A DNA stretch of 64,000 bases, taken from Coenobita brevimanus. Taxonomy: Eukaryota; Arthropoda; Malacostraca; Decapoda; Coenobitidae. The stretch spans positions 10,243,464-10,307,463 of the forward strand of contig CM064713.1 in the NCBI GenBank assembly GCA_032717465.1, written 5' to 3'. Below, piece by piece: positions 1 to 10,209 of this stretch (position 1 is the stretch's first letter; every line of letters begins with the position of its first letter). The position numbers and the translations under genes were made by a program. Below the pieces are notes generated by a model. That model saw only the letters and a program-made list of their open reading frames with translations, made no database searches and was not told the DNA's origin.

Positions 1-1057
1 CGTATTGCAGAGGCTCGCTCCACTCCCTCACCCCTCAATGATCATCCCATATCTGGTGATGAGTTGCACCTTGCTTTATTGCAAGGCACGGCAACTGCCC
101 CGGGTGATGAAGGGATCACCTACACCACACTGAGACTCATCGCTGATGTCCCCGAATTCCCTAGTAATCGCTTATTCTCACCATTCAACCTGAGTCTTTC
201 TGAAGGTAGTCTCCCTGCTGACTGGACCCGTAGCACCATCATCCTAATTGCTCTGATTTCAATCCCATTTCCCTAACTTCATGAATCTGCAAAATCCTCG
301 AGAGAATTCTTTTAGCAAGGCTCCGCGACCTTCTTCAGGACCAGCTCTCTCCCCATCTTTTTGGTTTCCTCCCAGGCCGAAGCACACAACACTGCCTTGC
401 AGAATTACTCACTTTATTCACATCCTCCTCTTGCACAACCTTCCTTAACCTCAAAGCTGCATTCGACGTCGCAAACCGTGACATCATCCTTGATGAACCT
501 GCCCACTGGGTTTCTCTGGCCACCTGTTCTGCCGGCTGAAAAGTTATCTGTCTTATCGTCACTCTCGGGTTCTATTTTGTGGAGCAGTTAGTGACTACCG
601 ACCCTTCAATCTTGGCACACCTCAGGGTGTGGTACTTAGCCCCTTTCTCTTCAATCTTCTCATGAATAGGTTCTTCCGTGTTTTAGGTCGTATCCGTGAC
701 TCCTCTCTGATCCTAACCTATGCTGATGATATTTGCATCCACTCCCCTTCTCCCGTCACTCTTCAATGTCTCCTAGTTATGTTCGGCCAGGCTCCATCTG
801 CTTGTGGGTTGATTATCAGCACTGGCAAATCCAAACTGTTTATACGATCCCTCACTCGTAGTCTTGCTTGCACAACCATAACCCTACTTGTTCTCATCTT
901 GACTTAGTGCAGAATTATACGTTTCTCGGAATTCCCCTCTCTTTCCTCTTTAACCCCTCCCAGTATGTCTCCACTATCTGCATCCGCCTTCACCGCAAAC
1001 AAACTCCTTGGCACACTCTTTTGTGACTCACATGGGGTTAGCAACCCCATTGCTCAA
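1..1057 (+). pseudogene. LINE-I copy 1: reverse transcriptase N-terminal half, broken
   Basis: This is part of the RT of a non-LTR retrotransposon, the enzyme that copies element RNA at the cut target. Pieces lie in shifting frames: the N-terminal segment (64-276), a stretch reading as RPISLTS-type motif followed by a FGF-like motif (about 260-365), GTPQG.VLSPFLFN (about 617-657) and the catalytic YADD (719-730). Frameshifts and a stop near 590 break it. The rest of the protein resumes at about 5349 after the LINE-J insertion. The presence of RNase H downstream and CCHC knuckles in ORF1 (seen in copy 2) points to the I superfamily; the exact clade is not resolved. Confidence 0.8.
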
Positions 1058-1245
1058 TTTTTTTTTTTTGTGAGGAAGAAGGGACCAAAGGCTGAGCCCG
1101 GAAAACAGTTCCTTTTAAGAAAAAACAAAAACAGTACAAAAGAGAGCCAAATTCAAGATCCGTTCAATTTCAGATGCCTCGACACACTGCGTTTGAAAGA
1201 CTGGAGATCATAGGAAGTAGGAAATAAAGACAGAGGAAGGCAGTT

Positions 1246-1740
1246 TTAGAGATGACCTGTTGCATAAATGAAGGACTGGGAGTAACGGTTAACTTTCGCA
1301 TTAGAGAGTTGGACAGAAAAGGGATGAGAGTTTGTTGCTAGACAGGTGCTATGCACCAGTCGTAAAGGTGGAGGGATACAAGCAGACAGTTCAGAGGAGC
1401 AATGACCATTGAAGAAGCAATAGAAAAGAGATAGAGGCAAAGTGTGGCAAAGAGACAGAGGTTGAATGGAGCCAGTAGGAGGAGAAGAGTTGATGAGATG
1501 AAAATTCCTTGACTTCACCCTATTGAGAAGAGCTGTATGTGGGGAGCCTCCCCACACGTGAGAGTTGTACTCTAAACAGGGGCGAATATAACCCGTGTAA
1601 AAAGTCAACAACTGTGCAGGGGTAAAGAAGGCATGGAGTCGGCTTAGCACACCTAATCTCTTGGAAGGAGATTTTACAAGAGATGCAATATGATCTTTCC
1701 AAGATAAGTCCCGAGTGAATGAAACCCCAAGCATGTTCAA
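1246..1740 (-). pseudogene. LINE-J copy 1: RT C-terminal domain
   Basis: This is an open stretch of 164 codons with the hallmarks of the region downstream of RT catalytic motifs in Jockey/CR1-type LINEs: LGVSFTRDLSWKDHI at the start, then a KRLGVLSRLHAFF segment, RPCLEYNSHVWGG, and LFYCFFNGHCSSEL. Its start is not a true start; upstream coding is cut off by the RTE insertion and continues beyond 3850. Downstream the reading passes into the 3' UTR and poly(A). Confidence 0.8.
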
Positions 1741-1811
1741 GGATGATGCAGGATTGAGCTGGATATTATTAAACGTTAGTGGGTACTCCTTTGGAAGATC
1801 TTGAGGGGTTG

Positions 1812-3850
1812 ATGTGGAGAGAGATAAAAGAGGTTTTGCATGAGAGTGCTAAGGTTACTATTAAGAAAAAGGGAAAAGCGAGAAGGAAAAAGTGGATGTC
1901 AGTTGAAACATGGAATGCAATTCAGAAAAGGAAAGAGGCGAAGTTAAGAAGTGAAGAACAACATGCTGATGGCCAGGTAGTTGAAGTACTTGAGGAAAGT
2001 ACTGGAGTATACATTCTGAAGTAAAAAGACTCGTTAGACGGGAAAAAAGGAGGCTGTATGATGAAAAGGCAACAGAGACAGAAATTAAGTTAAGTAAAAA
2101 TGACGGTCAGAGCACACGAGCAGCGTATCAGGGCATAAAAGAGTTAACTGGAACTGAAAAGAGAAGGAAGGAAATACCGTGACGAAATAGAAATGGTAAC
2201 TTGATGACTAAAGATTTGGATATAAAAGGAAGGTGGAAAGAGCATTTTGAATCTATTCTAAACAGACCAATCCCGGCTGAAGAGGACATTTTGTCAGCCG
2301 AGAGAGATTTGCAGATAGGAGCAGGGGATATAACCTTGGAAGAGGTAACAAAATCTATAAAGGAGTTGAAGAATTTTAAGGTTCCAGGAGAGGATGGAAT
2401 ATTTCCTGAAATGCTTAAGGTGGAAAATGATTATTTGATGAATGCGCTTTTGAAACTTTTTAATGTGGCTTGGGATAATGGTGGGATTCCAGAAGTGGAA
2501 AAATGGAGTGATTATAAAAATGCCAAAAAAAGGAGATTTAAGTTTGTGTGGAAACTGGAGGGGGATAACTTTGACACCTGTAGTTGCAAAAGTTTTTTTC
2601 CAAAATCTTGTTGAACAGATTAGAGTCAGTAATTGATATACTTATAAGAGAAGAACAAGCGGGATTTAGAAAGGTTCGAGGTTGTAATGATCAAGTTTTT
2701 ACTGTAAGACATCTAATGCAACAAGCTTATGAGATGAAAATGCCATTAGTATGTGTTTTGTTGATTTTGAAAAGGCGTTTGATAGTGTTTCACGTGGAAC
2801 TATGTTGAAAATTATGAGACCCTATGGTAAACCAGAAAAGTTTGTAAATATTATTAGAAACATACATGAAGGTACATTTTGTAAGATAATGGTGGGTGGT
2901 TGTTTGAGTGATCCATTTGAAGTTAGATCAGTAGTGATTCAAGGAGGAGTTCTTTCGCCTTTGCTATTTGTTTTGGTTATGGATTATGTTATGAGAAAGG
3001 TTTTAAGGGGAAAAGGTGCAGGAATTAACTGGGAAGAAATTAAGAGGCTTAAGGATTTGGACTTTGTTAATGATATTGTACTGATTTGAGGAAGTATTTA
3101 CTAGATGCAGAGGGTGCTTGATTGTCTGGCGAAGGAAGGAGAAAAAGTTGGATTAGTAATAAATTGTGGAAAGACTGAAATTATTAATATGAACGTGGAG
3201 AACCAAATTCTTTGTGTAATTGGAAATAATGTGGTGAAGAATGTAGAGAATTTTAAATATCTGGGAACGATTATGTCATCTAATGGATCATTAAACAGTA
3301 AAATTGAGGAGAGGATTAGACAGGCTTGGCAAGCTGTTGGAATGTTGAAATCTGTTTGGAATAATAATATGCTTTCGGTGCATAAAGTAAAAATTTACAA
3401 GTCCATGGTTAGACTAGTTTTAATTTATGGGCATGTCATGGTTCAGCGCAATTGCAACAGATCAGAAAGTATTAGGATTTGAGAATAAAATACTGAGAAG
3501 GATTCTTGGGGTAAAGTGGCAAGACCTAGTTACAAATGAAAGAGTGAGGAATATGACAGGAGTGGAACCAGTTGATGAATATGTGAGACTGTCTCGCTGG
3601 AAATGGCTGGGGCACATATATAGAAAAGACGGCAGTTTAATACAGGATGTACCAGAGTGGACTGCTAGAGGAAGAAGAGGAAGAGGTAGGCCGAGGGAAA
3701 CCTGGTTGAGGACAATGAAAAGAGAAGCGGGAGAGGAGTGTTGGTGGGACCTGAAGGAGATAGCAAGAGACAAATATTGGTAGAGAGAGTTCATCGAGGC
3801 CCTATGCATCAACTGACGTGCTACAGGAAATGACTGACTGATTGATGGTG
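1812..3850 (+). mobile_element. RTE-clade LINE copy 1, inserted in LINE-J
   Basis: This + strand segment interrupts LINE-J and carries the region between endonuclease and RT, the RT itself, and an RTE-type C-terminus. The 5' end is truncated, with no endonuclease. The 3' end is a short repetitive tail (gactgactgattgatg, about 3830-3848), as RTE elements have. The junctions are accurate only to about 15 bp, and a possible short target duplication resembling ttgatg(g)tg lies at both sides. Confidence 0.75.
2201..3783 (+). pseudogene. RTE copy 1: reverse transcriptase, frameshifted
   Basis: Successive fragments in changing frames give RWKEHFESILN (about 2232), a PGEDG motif, a GNWRGITL-like region broken by frameshift, EEQAGFRK.RGCNDQVF (about 2655), the catalytic motif A FVDFEKAFDSV (about 2754-2786), IQGGVLSPLLF (about 2938-2970) and a C-terminal R-x-W-x-WLGHIYRK segment followed by RGRRGRGRPRETW (about 3590-3705). 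The expected FADD box reads FVND (about 3063-3074), so a catalytic Asp is lost. There are at least three frameshifts. The product would have been the RT of an RTE LINE; this copy is dead. Confidence 0.8.
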
Positions 3851-4442
3851 TAAAAACTGAGTCTCTGATGCATTTAAAGACAACAAGATTATTTTTGCCC
3901 CAGTCAGAGATACGAGCCAAGTTAGACATTAGGTGTACCATAGCCTCATCCCTTGCTTGTTGAAGTAAATGCTCAGATGGTCGTTGCAGGAACCGATTGG
4001 AAAGGTGAAGGGTGGAATCATCAGTGTACGAGTGGATAGGGTTAGATGTACAGCTTAGAAGATCATTGATGAATATAAGGAAGAGAGTTGGTGATAGAAC
4101 AGAGCCCTGAGGAACACCACTGATGAGGGATCTAGAAGAACGATGACCCTCAACAACAGCATCTATAGAACGACAAGAAAGGAAGCTATAGATGAATACG
4201 CAGATAGACTTAGCACGATTCCGGGCAGAAACATAAAAGAGATGTGATTTAGGGGTGGGTTGGCTTCGGTACCATTTGCAGGCCCTCTTCTTGTTGCTGC
4301 CAGCATTAGAACAAGCGTGATCAAACCAGGGCTTTCTTGCATAAGTCAGAGGATATGAGAAAGGACTGAATGCTTCCATGCCCGAGCAAATAACCTCCGT
4401 TATGTGCAAAGCACACTCAGATGGCTCCCGCCATGGAAGCAA
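3851..4442 (-). pseudogene. LINE-J copy 1: RT core remnant with internal deletion
   Basis: On the - strand, GVPQGSVLSPTLFLIFIND is followed by YTDDSTLHLS, the motif C of the RT (Y-x-DD), near 4100-4020. Just upstream the reading passes from linker sequence (VSARNRAKSI) straight into FLSCRSIDAVV, with no RPIS, Q-x-GF or D-x-x-x-AFD motifs, so most of the fingers and the motif A region are missing. The same fusion occurs in unit A2 (20505-20780), so the deletion predates the duplication. Confidence 0.75.
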
Positions 4443-4563
4443 TGATCATTCCAGGGAGAATCAAAGAAGTACTGCCTGAGGGCCTCCCAATCAGCAGCTC
4501 CAAAGTGCCACAGATGACGTTTTTTTGGAGTGTCTACAGGCCATACCGGAGCAATAGGACAGA

Positions 4564-5320
4564 TTAAAGTAATAAGGTTGAGATCGGAGGGGCCCAGTGG
4601 AGAGAAAAGATTAACAGTGTAACAGAAGGATTAGCTGAAAGGAAGAGGTTAAATATGTTGGAGCTCTCTCCAAAGCAGTCACGGATACGAGTAGGGTGCT
4701 GTACAAGCTGCTCTAGGTCATTAAGAATAGAAAAGATGTAGGCTTGTTCACCAGGTGGATCAGTGAAAGGAGAGGAGAGCCAATGGTGGCAGTGAACGTT
4801 AAAATCTCCAAGAATGGAGATTTCAGAGAAGAGAAAAATGGATAGAATGTGTTCCATTTTAGAAGTAAGATAGTCGAAAAATTTTTGATATTAGAATTAG
4901 GAGATAAGTAAACAGCGCATATATATTTAGTCAGAGAATGACAGGAGAGCCGAAGCCAGACAGTAGAGAATTCTGAAGAATGAAGTTCAGTAACAAGAGA
5001 GCAAGACAGGTCGTTGCGTACATATACACAACAACCACCTTTGGCTTTGAAATGATTATAGAGAAAGTAAGAGGATACAGAAAAGGGTTTGCTGTCAGTT
5101 GCCTCAGACAGCTGAGTCTTGGTTAAGATGAGAGGGTGAGGTTTGGTGGAGGAGAGGTGGTGTTCGACAGAGAGAAAGTAAGAGGAATGGCCTCGAATGT
5201 TGCAGAAATGAAGAAGTGAGTCAGACAGTGGTTCCAGGCACATTGAGTCATCACCGGGAAAGAGGGGGATAGTGGGGCATTTATGGTCCCCCCTCCCCCT
5301 GGGGACTGACTCCTATTCAT
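4564..5320 (-). pseudogene. LINE-J copy 1: AP-type endonuclease (EEP fold)
   Basis: The endonuclease nicks target DNA to prime reverse transcription. Reading from an ATG at 5320 on the - strand, fragments in shifting frames give a CNIRG...SVEHHL start (N-terminal EEP region), a GGCCVYVRNDL strand, a WLRLSC segment and the conserved LGDFNVHCHHWL box near 4800, with the Asp and Asn expected of EEP nucleases. Frameshifts at about 5130-5240 and 4720-4860 break it. Confidence 0.75.
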
Positions 5321-5429
5321 GGTTGTAGTTCACCACTTTTTTTTTTTTAATTTTGTTATATATATTTGCTCCCTTCTTGATTATCATAGTATTCCTCTCT
5401 CCCTTGTTCCCCCAGCACAGCTCTGACCA

Positions 5430-6313
5430 CTTGAAGTGGCATAGAATCGGGCGATGTGTCTCAGTCTTTGCTGCCCCAGGTCTGCCAGAGTAGTCAGCAT
5501 GCTCCATGAACTCAATCTGTTTCCCATCATCGATTGCATTGACATGCTTGGAGTGTGCTTTGCCACACAGTGTCTGACCACATTTCCGTCTCCTGCGTCA
5601 TCCTTTTCCTCACAACTGGTTGACATTTTGTAAGATTCCACTCACCTAGATCGGATCCGGCATACTTACGTGCCAGGCCTGGCATCCTGGCTAAAACGAA
5701 TTCGTTCACCACTCAACTGTCCTCTCCAGCTTTCTGAACGTGATCCCTCCAGCATCTGTGCTAATCTTGTCACTCCCATCTCTACTGACCCTTTGCCCCC
5801 GGCCTGGACATGTGCGACTTCTTCCGTGCACTAAGCTTCTTCTGACCGTTTACCAATTACCTCTGTTCTCCATCACTGAAACCCTTAACTCTGTAGCCCT
5901 CACCTACCCTTCCCATCCTATTCACGTCTACACTGATGGTTATGTCCTCGCTAACGGTCGGGCGGGAGCTGCGTGGATGGCCTTTACTAACTCTGATTCC
6001 CCCGTCTTCTCCACCTCCCACCACGTTCCCAACTGGGCCAACAGTACCCAGTGTGAACTATCTGCTATATGCTCTGCCCATGACTTCCTTCTCTGTCATC
6101 ACCTACCAGGTCTCATCATCAGCGATTCCCAAGCTGCCCTTGCCTTACTTTGCAAACCCCCCCCATGACTCTCCTCCCCTCTCTTCACCTCCCTCTACTC
6201 TCACCTCCATCAGGCTCATGCTCTTGGTCTCAGGGTTTCTTTTATTTGGATCCCAGCCCATGTTGGTCACATCCGCCACGACCAGGCAAATCGCGTGGCC
6301 TGAGGTGCCTTAA
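5430..6313 (+). pseudogene. LINE-I copy 1: RT end and RNase H domain
   Basis: This is the continuation of LINE-I after the LINE-J insertion. 5430-5640 reads, in broken frame, as the RT thumb/connection. The RNase H follows with its acidic residues in one frame: YTDG (Asp codon 5935-5937), QCELSA (Glu codon 6055-6057) and ISDSQAAL (Asp codon 6124-6126). A frameshift at a C run (about 6160-6168) moves the last part, WIPAHVGH...DQANRVA, into another frame (about 6249-6301). RNase H removes the RNA strand during second-strand synthesis; its presence supports I-superfamily membership. Confidence 0.82.
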
Positions 6314-6361
6314 ACCTCCCTGTAGCTGCCATCCACATCCCTCTGTCCAGGACAGCCTAAG

Positions 6362-6512
6362 CCCGACCGAAGTAGGGACGATAGATCCTAATTATCTCTA
6401 CTAGAGAGCCTCAGCCACTTGGTAGAGATACATAGGCTCTATCGCCCCTACTTCTGTCGGGATAGGTCGGTCCTGCAGTGGACACTCAAACGGCTGATAA
6501 TGATGATGATGA
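6362..6512 (+). other. LINE-I copy 1: 3' tail with stem-loop
   Basis: The tail ends in CAAACGGCTGAT followed by (aatgatgatgat) and then (TA)n. It contains an 8-bp stem, ATCTCTAC (6394-6401) pairing with GTAGAGAT (6422-6429), around a 20-nt loop. A wider inverted repeat surrounds it: CCGACCGAAGTAGGGACGATAGA at the left against its near complement at about 6445-6467. About 110 bp of this tail is also the tail of the SINE in array B, which suggests it is the RT recognition site. Confidence 0.72.
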
Positions 6513-6520
6513 TTATATAC

Positions 6521-6521
6521 A

Positions 6522-6588
<67 letters not shown>

Positions 6589-6621
6589 GTATAATATTGG
6601 GGTGGTCATATATACATATAT

Positions 6622-6652
<31 letters not shown>

Positions 6653-6665
6653 AATATTGGGGTGG

Positions 6666-6749
<84 letters not shown>

Positions 6750-6801
6750 GGGGTGGTCATCTATATATATTTATCTATATATCTATCTATCTATCTATCT
6801 A

Positions 6802-6844
<43 letters not shown>

Positions 6845-6862
6845 TTTATATATATATCTATA

Positions 6863-6915
<53 letters not shown>
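6521..6915. repeat. (TA)n tract with three embedded TATTGGGGTGGTCAT islands
   Basis: Almost pure TA dinucleotides with some ATCT runs. The short island AATATTGGGGTGGTCAT occurs three times, near 6594-6610, 6654-6670 and 6746-6760, separated by TA repeats. It has no coding value; apparent open frames here are only Ile-Tyr repeats. Confidence 0.95.
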
Positions 6916-6920
<5 letters not shown>

Positions 6921-7707
6921 CTTGGCCTATGATTTCATCATCCTTTGTGTAATTCTAACGTACAGTGTGCTGCCTGTTTGATCACGAGCGTGTTCTGCCT
7001 CAGTCCCCCCCTTCTACCATTATAGTAGAGTAAGTCGTCCTTTCTGTTATTCAGTGCGGGATTGTCAACTCTTTGTCCCCATGGCTTCATTTGCGCATCC
7101 TTCTTACAAGTTGTATCAAGCTCTGCTGGCCCCTATATAATGAGCTCAGTCTCTGCATCATTGCCACTTAGATCTACTCCTGATGTCGTTCACATCTCTG
7201 TCCTCCCCTGTACAGTTATTATTCTTGTGAGTGTTCAGGAAGTCTCCAACCATCTAGCAGCTGTGTAATTTGAGTATAAGTGTTGTTGCATTTTGTTCTT
7301 GTGCTGTGTAGCATAGGTTTAATTTGTAGGCCTAGTGAAGTTTTTGTGATTTATGTAAATGTTCTTTTTGTCAGTCATTTTTGATAATATTTTGTATCTG
7401 TAATAATTTATCTTGCATTAACTGAGCATTACCCAGTGTATTTTCATTTTATCAGGGCTGACTTAGATAAATTTACTCTTGCTAATTTCGTGTTAATAGA
7501 GGCTATTGCAGTTAACCATATATTTAACCTGTTTTTGCCATTACATTATCTTTATGAGTTCTGAATGTATTGTTGTTAGTTTGAGCATTAAACTTTAACT
7601 TGTAATTTTACCTAACTCTTTTGTTTTGAACCTGGAACTTGACGGGACAGTAGTGATTTTTAGTATTCTCACTTAAAGTGTACATTATCTTTCTCTGTTC
7701 CGTAACA
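6916..7707 (+). repeat. G-1 5' LTR
   Basis: It begins AGTTAC, where the other LTRs begin TGTTAC (the terminal T is mutated here), and ends GTAACA, so the ends are short inverted repeats. It is 792 bp, the same as the 3' LTR. It contains a TATA box at 7134-7140 and an ATTAAA polyadenylation-like hexamer at 7587-7592. Compared with G-3 it lacks about 32 bp near 6985. Confidence 0.9.
7134..7140 (+). promoter_or_regulatory. TATA box in G-1 5' LTR
   Basis: TATATAA in the context CCCCTATATAATGAGCTCAG. It is preserved in every LTR of the window: 12589-12595, 23818-23824, 35112-35118 and 40652-40658, with TATGTAA instead in the G-2 3' LTR. This makes it the likely core promoter, with transcription starting roughly 25-30 bp downstream. 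Confidence 0.6.
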
Positions 7708-7713
7708 TAAATT

Positions 7714-7731
7714 TGGCGACCTCGCCAGGAT
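7714..7731 (+). other. G-1 primer binding site region
   Basis: Six bases after the LTR end the sequence reads TGGCGACCTCGCCAGGAT. It starts with TGG, as expected for pairing with the CCA end of a tRNA primer. I cannot assign the tRNA. The same site is present in G-2 and eroded in G-3. Confidence 0.5.
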
Positions 7732-7786
7732 ATTCAGGTTATTATCAAAAGGATATTGTTTGATATTTTGTGACTGTGATTTATTC

Positions 7787-8901
7787 ATGATGTCTACTAT
7801 TTCTACACTTGATGAAGCTAAAGATTTTTTGTCAAATGTGCAAACAGTGTTGGATGTAGAAAACAGAACAAAGAATGAACTTAAGCTTGTTGCTCAACAA
7901 TTGGGAATTGCTGTTTGCTCTCATCATTCTAAAGATCAAATTGTTGACATGATTAATAAAAGCTTGTTTAATGTAACTCCTCCAAATGAGCAAACGCAGA
8001 TTGAATTAGCTAAGTTTCAGGTAGCCCTGCAGGAGGCTCGCGTTAAGGAGGCACAGATAGAGGTACAGGCACAAGTTGAACTTGCCAAGATTCAGGCAGA
8101 CCATGAGTATCGCATGAAACAAGGTGGAACTGAATCATCTAGCTCTGATGATTTTGATGTGGCTAAAAATGTTAAACTTGTCCCTCCTTTTAATGAATCT
8201 GATTTAACAAAATATTTTCAGTTGTTTGAAAGGGTAGCTACAGGTTTTAATTGGCCAAAAAAGTATTGGCCAGTTCTCCTTCAAACTGTTCTCACCGGTA
8301 AAGCTCAAATAACTTATGCATCTTTGCCTGAGGATCAATCTGATAATTATGATGTAGTTAAGAGCTTGATTCTTAAGGCCTATGAGCTTGTTCCTGAAGC
8401 CTATAGAGTAAGATTTAGGACAACCTATAAGCAAGAAAAGCAATCCCATGTTGAGTATGCAAAAATCAAAGAAGATCTGTTAGAGCAGTGGTTACATTCT
8501 AAGAATGTGGATTCTGACTGTGGTAAATTTAAGCAAATGATTTTGCTGGAGGACTTCAAAAGGTGTATTTATATCTTGATGAGAGAAGAATAGATAATTT
8601 GTCTGATGCTGCAGTTTTAGCTGATGAATATGTTCTCACTCACAAGAGATATTCTAGAGAAAAAGGGAAAGCTGAGAGTAAGTACGTTGCCTCTACTCAG
8701 AGTACAAGTAACAGGAAAGAGAATAAAGATGATGTTTCTCAGGAAGTAAATACCAGCTTCACCTCTAGATTTCAGAAAAGTAAATGTACTTATTGTAGTA
8801 AGCTTGGTCATAGTACGGAGAAATGTTTCAGAAGACAGCGTGATGTGAACAAAAAGGAGTCTTTAAATATTCAGTCAATTGGTCTAGTGTCCACCCTTTA
8901 G
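7787..8901 (+). pseudogene. G-1 gag (capsid/nucleocapsid), broken
   Basis: The start is taken at the first of two adjacent ATGs (7787, 7790) reading MMSTISTLDEAKDFL; the same pair occurs in G-2 and G-3. An N-terminal helix-rich part is followed by KNVKLVPPFNESDL.KYFQL and a K-A-YELVPEAYR segment, which resemble the capsid region of Gmr1-like Gag that is related to the vertebrate SCAN domain. A 16-bp deletion near 8567 shifts frame. The CCHC knuckle CTYCSKLGHSTEKC (8787-8828) sits in the shifted frame. The reading ends at a TAG at 8899-8901 where G-3 has GAG. Confidence 0.82.
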
Positions 8902-9360
8902 AGTTCCCATAATTCTTAAACTAAGTTAACTGAACCTGCTTTGAGGGGTAACTTAAGTTCTCATGATGAAGCTCCTCTTTTGAGCAGTAACGTGGGTGAC
9001 ACTCTCTAGAGTTCATGTGCTAATTTCCTGTCTGATGGTTTTGTCAGTCCTCTGGACAGTAATGACAGGAAATCAGTTAAAATATATCGTGATACAGGTG
9101 CTTGCCAATCCCTTATGCTGACCAGTGTTCTAGGCTCTAATGTTAATTCCTCTGATGAAACTGTAATCTTACAAGGTGTAGGGAATAATTACTTCTCTGT
9201 CCCTCTGTGCAGAGTGAATTTAGAGTCCGGTTTTGTTAATGGTTCCGTTATGGTTGGGTTGCTTGAGACACCCCCAATGTCAGGTGTAACTTTCTTACTT
9301 GGAAATGATATTGGTGGAAGTCAAGTGTGTCAAGCTCCTCAGTTGTCTGGTGAGTCGGTG
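8902..9360 (+). pseudogene. G-1 retropepsin region (protease)
   Basis: In the same frame as the zinc knuckle, the reading has extra stops at about 8919 and 9007 and then reaches the aspartic protease motif YRDTGACQSLM (DTGA near 9091-9102) and a later FLLGNDIGGSQV, which fits the second conserved protease segment. The protease would cleave the Gag-Pol polyprotein. Confidence 0.72.
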
Positions 9361-10209
9361 GCTGCGTCCCAGGATTGTGGTGTCCCTGATGTGTTCCCTG
9401 CATGTGCTGTCACTAGGGCTAAGTCTAAAGTTACTGGTGACTTAGAGGATAATGATGATGATGATGTTATCCTAGCTGACACTTTTCTTGCTAATTTGGA
9501 CCACTCACCAGATGAGGCAGTACCCCGTAGTGTTGATAATTTGTCTCGTCAAGAGTTGGTTGAGTTGCAGGTTGCTGACCCTGAGTTGAAAGGTCTAACT
9601 AACTCTGCTTACAGTGAAGAAGAGTCAGCCGGTGCTTCTACTTGTTATTATGTAAAGTCAGGAGTACTTATGAGGAAGTGGAGACCCCCAACAGCATCAG
9701 CCGACTGTGAATGGGAGGTTGTACATCAAGTTGTCATCCCTCGTGTTTGTAGGCAGGATATCATTAGAGTGGCTCATGATTCCAGTTTGGCAGGACACCT
9801 TGGAGTGAGGAAGACTGTGGCACGCATTTTGAAACACTTTTACTGGCCAGGTATCTTCAGGGACATTTCCTGGTATTGTAAGTCTTGTCACACCTGTCAA
9901 GTTGTGGGGAAGTGTAATCAGACCGAAAAGGTTGCACCTTTAGTTCCCATTCCTCCTTTTGAGGCGCCATTCACCCGTGTGTTGGTGGATATTGTGGGCC
10001 CTCTTCCTAAGACTTCTTCAGGATTTTCTTATGTGTTGACCCTGATTGATATGGCTACTCGTTATCCTGAAGCCATTCCACTTAGAAATATCTCAGCAAA
10101 GAACGTGGTTAAGGAAATGCTAGGGTTCTTCACAAAGTTTGGTCTGCCCAAGGAGGTACAGTCAGACCGGGAAGTAATTTCATGTCAAATGTTTTCAAGC
10201 AGTCTCTGA
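9361..10209 (+). pseudogene. G-1 integrase, frameshifted in the catalytic core
   Basis: The zinc-binding HHCC module reads HDSSLAGHLG...CKSCHTC (about 9775-9895). The catalytic core begins with VLVDIVGPLPK and reaches VQSDRE at about 10160-10171, where G-2 and G-3 read SDRGSNF. A one-base loss in the G run shifts the frame here; the rest of the core continues in the next reading frame from 10182. It lies upstream of RT, which is the diagnostic feature of this element. Confidence 0.85.

Larger units (their letters stand above)
1058..5348 (-). mobile_element. LINE-J copy 1: Jockey/CR1-group non-LTR element, antisense, inserted in LINE-I
   Basis: On the - strand this reads 5' UTR, endonuclease (5320-4564), RT remnant (4442-3851), RT C-terminus (1740-1246), 3' UTR and poly(A), the last seen as a T run at 1058-1069 on +. 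It splits LINE-I: RT sequence lies to the left and RT-end/RNase H sequence to the right. Another T run at 5337-5348 marks the 5' side, so the target duplication may be T-rich and I cannot size it. The poly(A) tail favours a Jockey-type relative, while the RT C-terminus also resembles CR1-group elements. The element is itself split by an RTE insertion at about 1812-3850. Confidence 0.78.

Noticed and set aside
6401..6981. Open frames of up to 119 codons made of Ile-Tyr repeats (also around 23166-23706, 34800-34926, 42000, 48900, 55850, 62800)
   Set aside because: They are translations of (TA)n microsatellites.
7062..7268. 68-codon frame in each G LTR (also 12517-12723, 23746-23952, 29114-29320)
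   Set aside because: It lies wholly within the LTR across the TATA box and has no recognisable protein features; it is kept only because LTR copies are alike.
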